From positions 10,780 to 25,675 of the forward strand of contig DXSO01000013.1 in the NCBI GenBank assembly GCA_019410445.1: 14,896 bases of DNA, given 5' to 3'. The notes beneath the pieces were generated by a model that worked only from the letters and a program-made list of their open reading frames with translations, ran no database searches and was not told the DNA's origin. Of this stretch, positions 14,130-14,896 are shown one piece after another. The stretch's first letter is position 1; every line of letters begins with the position of its first letter. Position numbers and translations under genes: made by a program. This stretch comes from Sutterella sp. Its GTDB lineage: Bacteria > Pseudomonadota > Gammaproteobacteria > Burkholderiales > Burkholderiaceae_F.

Positions 14130-14896
14130 ATGGATAAGTATTTCGTGATTGGACATCCGGTCAAACATTCTCTTTCGCCGGCAATTCACAAAATGTTTGC
14201 CGAGCAGTTTGACATTGACATGAGCTATGAGGCGCGGGATTTTGAGCCAGGACGCTTCATTGAGGAGATGGCCGTTTTGCGTCGGGAAGATGCTCCCAAA
14301 GGCGCCAATGTGACGCATCCATTCAAAATGGATGCATATCAGTACAGTGATGAGGTGACGTCGCGCGCTCGTAAGTGTGAGGCGGTCAATACGCTGATTT
14401 TTGATGGCGGCCGGATTATTGGAGACAACACGGACGGCAAGGGCTTTGTCGCGGATCTGACCCAGAGGTGCGGTGCTTCGCTTACGGGAGCAAGGGTTTT
14501 GATTCTTGGTGCCGGCGGTGCTGGCAGAGGTCTTGTTACAGCTCTTCAAGATGAAGGATGCGCACGCATTTACTTGGCGAATCGTACGCCGGAGAAGGCG
14601 ATTTCAGCTGGGCAGGCACTCGGATGCGCATACGGCAGCTTTGCCGATCTGATTGAGGAACGCTTTGATATCGTTGTTAATGCAACGAGCGCCGCTTTTT
14701 CCGGGGCGGCTCCTGCAGTGCCCGCAAGTGTCTTTGCGGAGTGTGCATTGGCGGTCGATCTGACTTATGCCGCGCTGCCGACACCTTTCATGCGTTTGGC
14801 AAAGGAGTCCGGAGCTGTGCGTGTCGAAGACGGTTTGGGGATGCTCGTGGCTCAGGCAGCGGAAAGCTTTGCGCTTTGGACTGGACGTATGCCAGA
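14130..14896 (+). CDS. aroE: AroE, shikimate dehydrogenase (3' end cut by window edge)
   Basis: NADPH-dependent reduction of 3-dehydroshikimate to shikimate in aromatic amino acid synthesis, in the cytoplasm. The 255 visible codons show the shikimate-binding SLSPAIH (S14 and S16), NVTHPFK with catalytic K66, AVNT (N87) and GDNTDGKGF with catalytic D102. They also show the NADP Rossmann loop GAGGAGRG (127-134) and the ANRTPEKA segment that contacts the cofactor phosphate. NVTHPFK has His where Val, Leu or Ile is more common. ATG 14130 has a strong GGAGG four bases upstream. Family length is about 270-285, so some 15-30 residues are missing. Its place after mpl, yqiA and the RNB gene matches other Burkholderiales. 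Confidence 0.96.
   Translation, partial: MDKYFVIGHPVKHSLSPAIHKMFAEQFDIDMSYEARDFEPGRFIEEMAVLRREDAPKGANVTHPFKMDAYQYSDEVTSRARKCEAVNTLIFDGGRIIGDNTDGKGFVADLTQRCGASLTGARVLILGAGGAGRGLVTALQDEGCARIYLANRTPEKAISAGQALGCAYGSFADLIEERFDIVVNATSAAFSGAAPAVPASVFAECALAVDLTYAALPTPFMRLAKESGAVRVEDGLGMLVAQAAESFALWTGRMP

Noticed and set aside
13887..14549. Minus-strand open frame of 220 codons spanning the exonuclease end and the aroE start
   Set aside because: It lies antisense to two recognised genes and has no ribosome site or family resemblance.
1..14896. Mobile elements, CRISPR arrays, phage or defence genes, tRNA or rRNA
   Set aside because: I looked for terminal repeats, spaced direct repeats, transposase or nuclease motifs and RNA gene signatures on both strands and found none; every long coding stretch is a housekeeping or conserved gene.

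Overview
This window looks like an ordinary chromosomal housekeeping segment of a Gram-negative betaproteobacterium, most likely Burkholderiales. The gene neighbourhoods accB-accC-prmA with a DUF3426 zinc-ribbon membrane protein and a PfkB-family kinase, and mpl-yqiA-RNB exonuclease-aroE, are typical of that order. Base composition, judged by eye near half GC, and A/T-rich leaders would suit a low-GC family such as Sutterellaceae, but that placement is a weak inference. I see no transposase, integrase, phage gene, CRISPR array, tRNA or rRNA.

Layout. (1) Positions 1-3808 hold a high-affinity phosphate transporter split into two divergent units: pstB leftward (3' end cut by the window edge) and pstS-pstC-pstA rightward. 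The 359-base gap between them carries two mirror-image tandem PHO boxes, one set facing each gene. (2) A strong terminator separates pstA from the convergent PfkB kinase gene (3902-4834, minus). (3) 5066-7820, minus: accB, accC and prmA, that is acetyl-CoA carboxylase subunits plus the ribosomal protein L11 methyltransferase. accC carries a frameshift directly after the codon for the conserved arginine of ECRINAED, best explained by four missing bases. (4) 8065-9770, minus: a conserved hypothetical protein and the DUF3426 protein, ended by their own terminator. (5) 10009-14896, plus: mpl, yqiA, an RNase II/R-family exonuclease and aroE (cut by the right edge).

How the genes work together. PstS, PstC, PstA and PstB form one ABC importer, and both halves appear to be under PhoB control. 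AccB and AccC carry and carboxylate biotin for malonyl-CoA synthesis. Mpl reattaches recycled cell-wall tripeptide to UDP-MurNAc. AroE makes shikimate. The other genes are an esterase, an RNA exonuclease and poorly characterised proteins.

The points most worth a second look are the accC frameshift, the mirror-symmetric Pho control region with the unusual split pst arrangement, a perfect 14-bp palindrome inside a candidate accB promoter, and a terminator-like hairpin with no upstream co-directional gene just before mpl. I found no convincing new multi-gene system.
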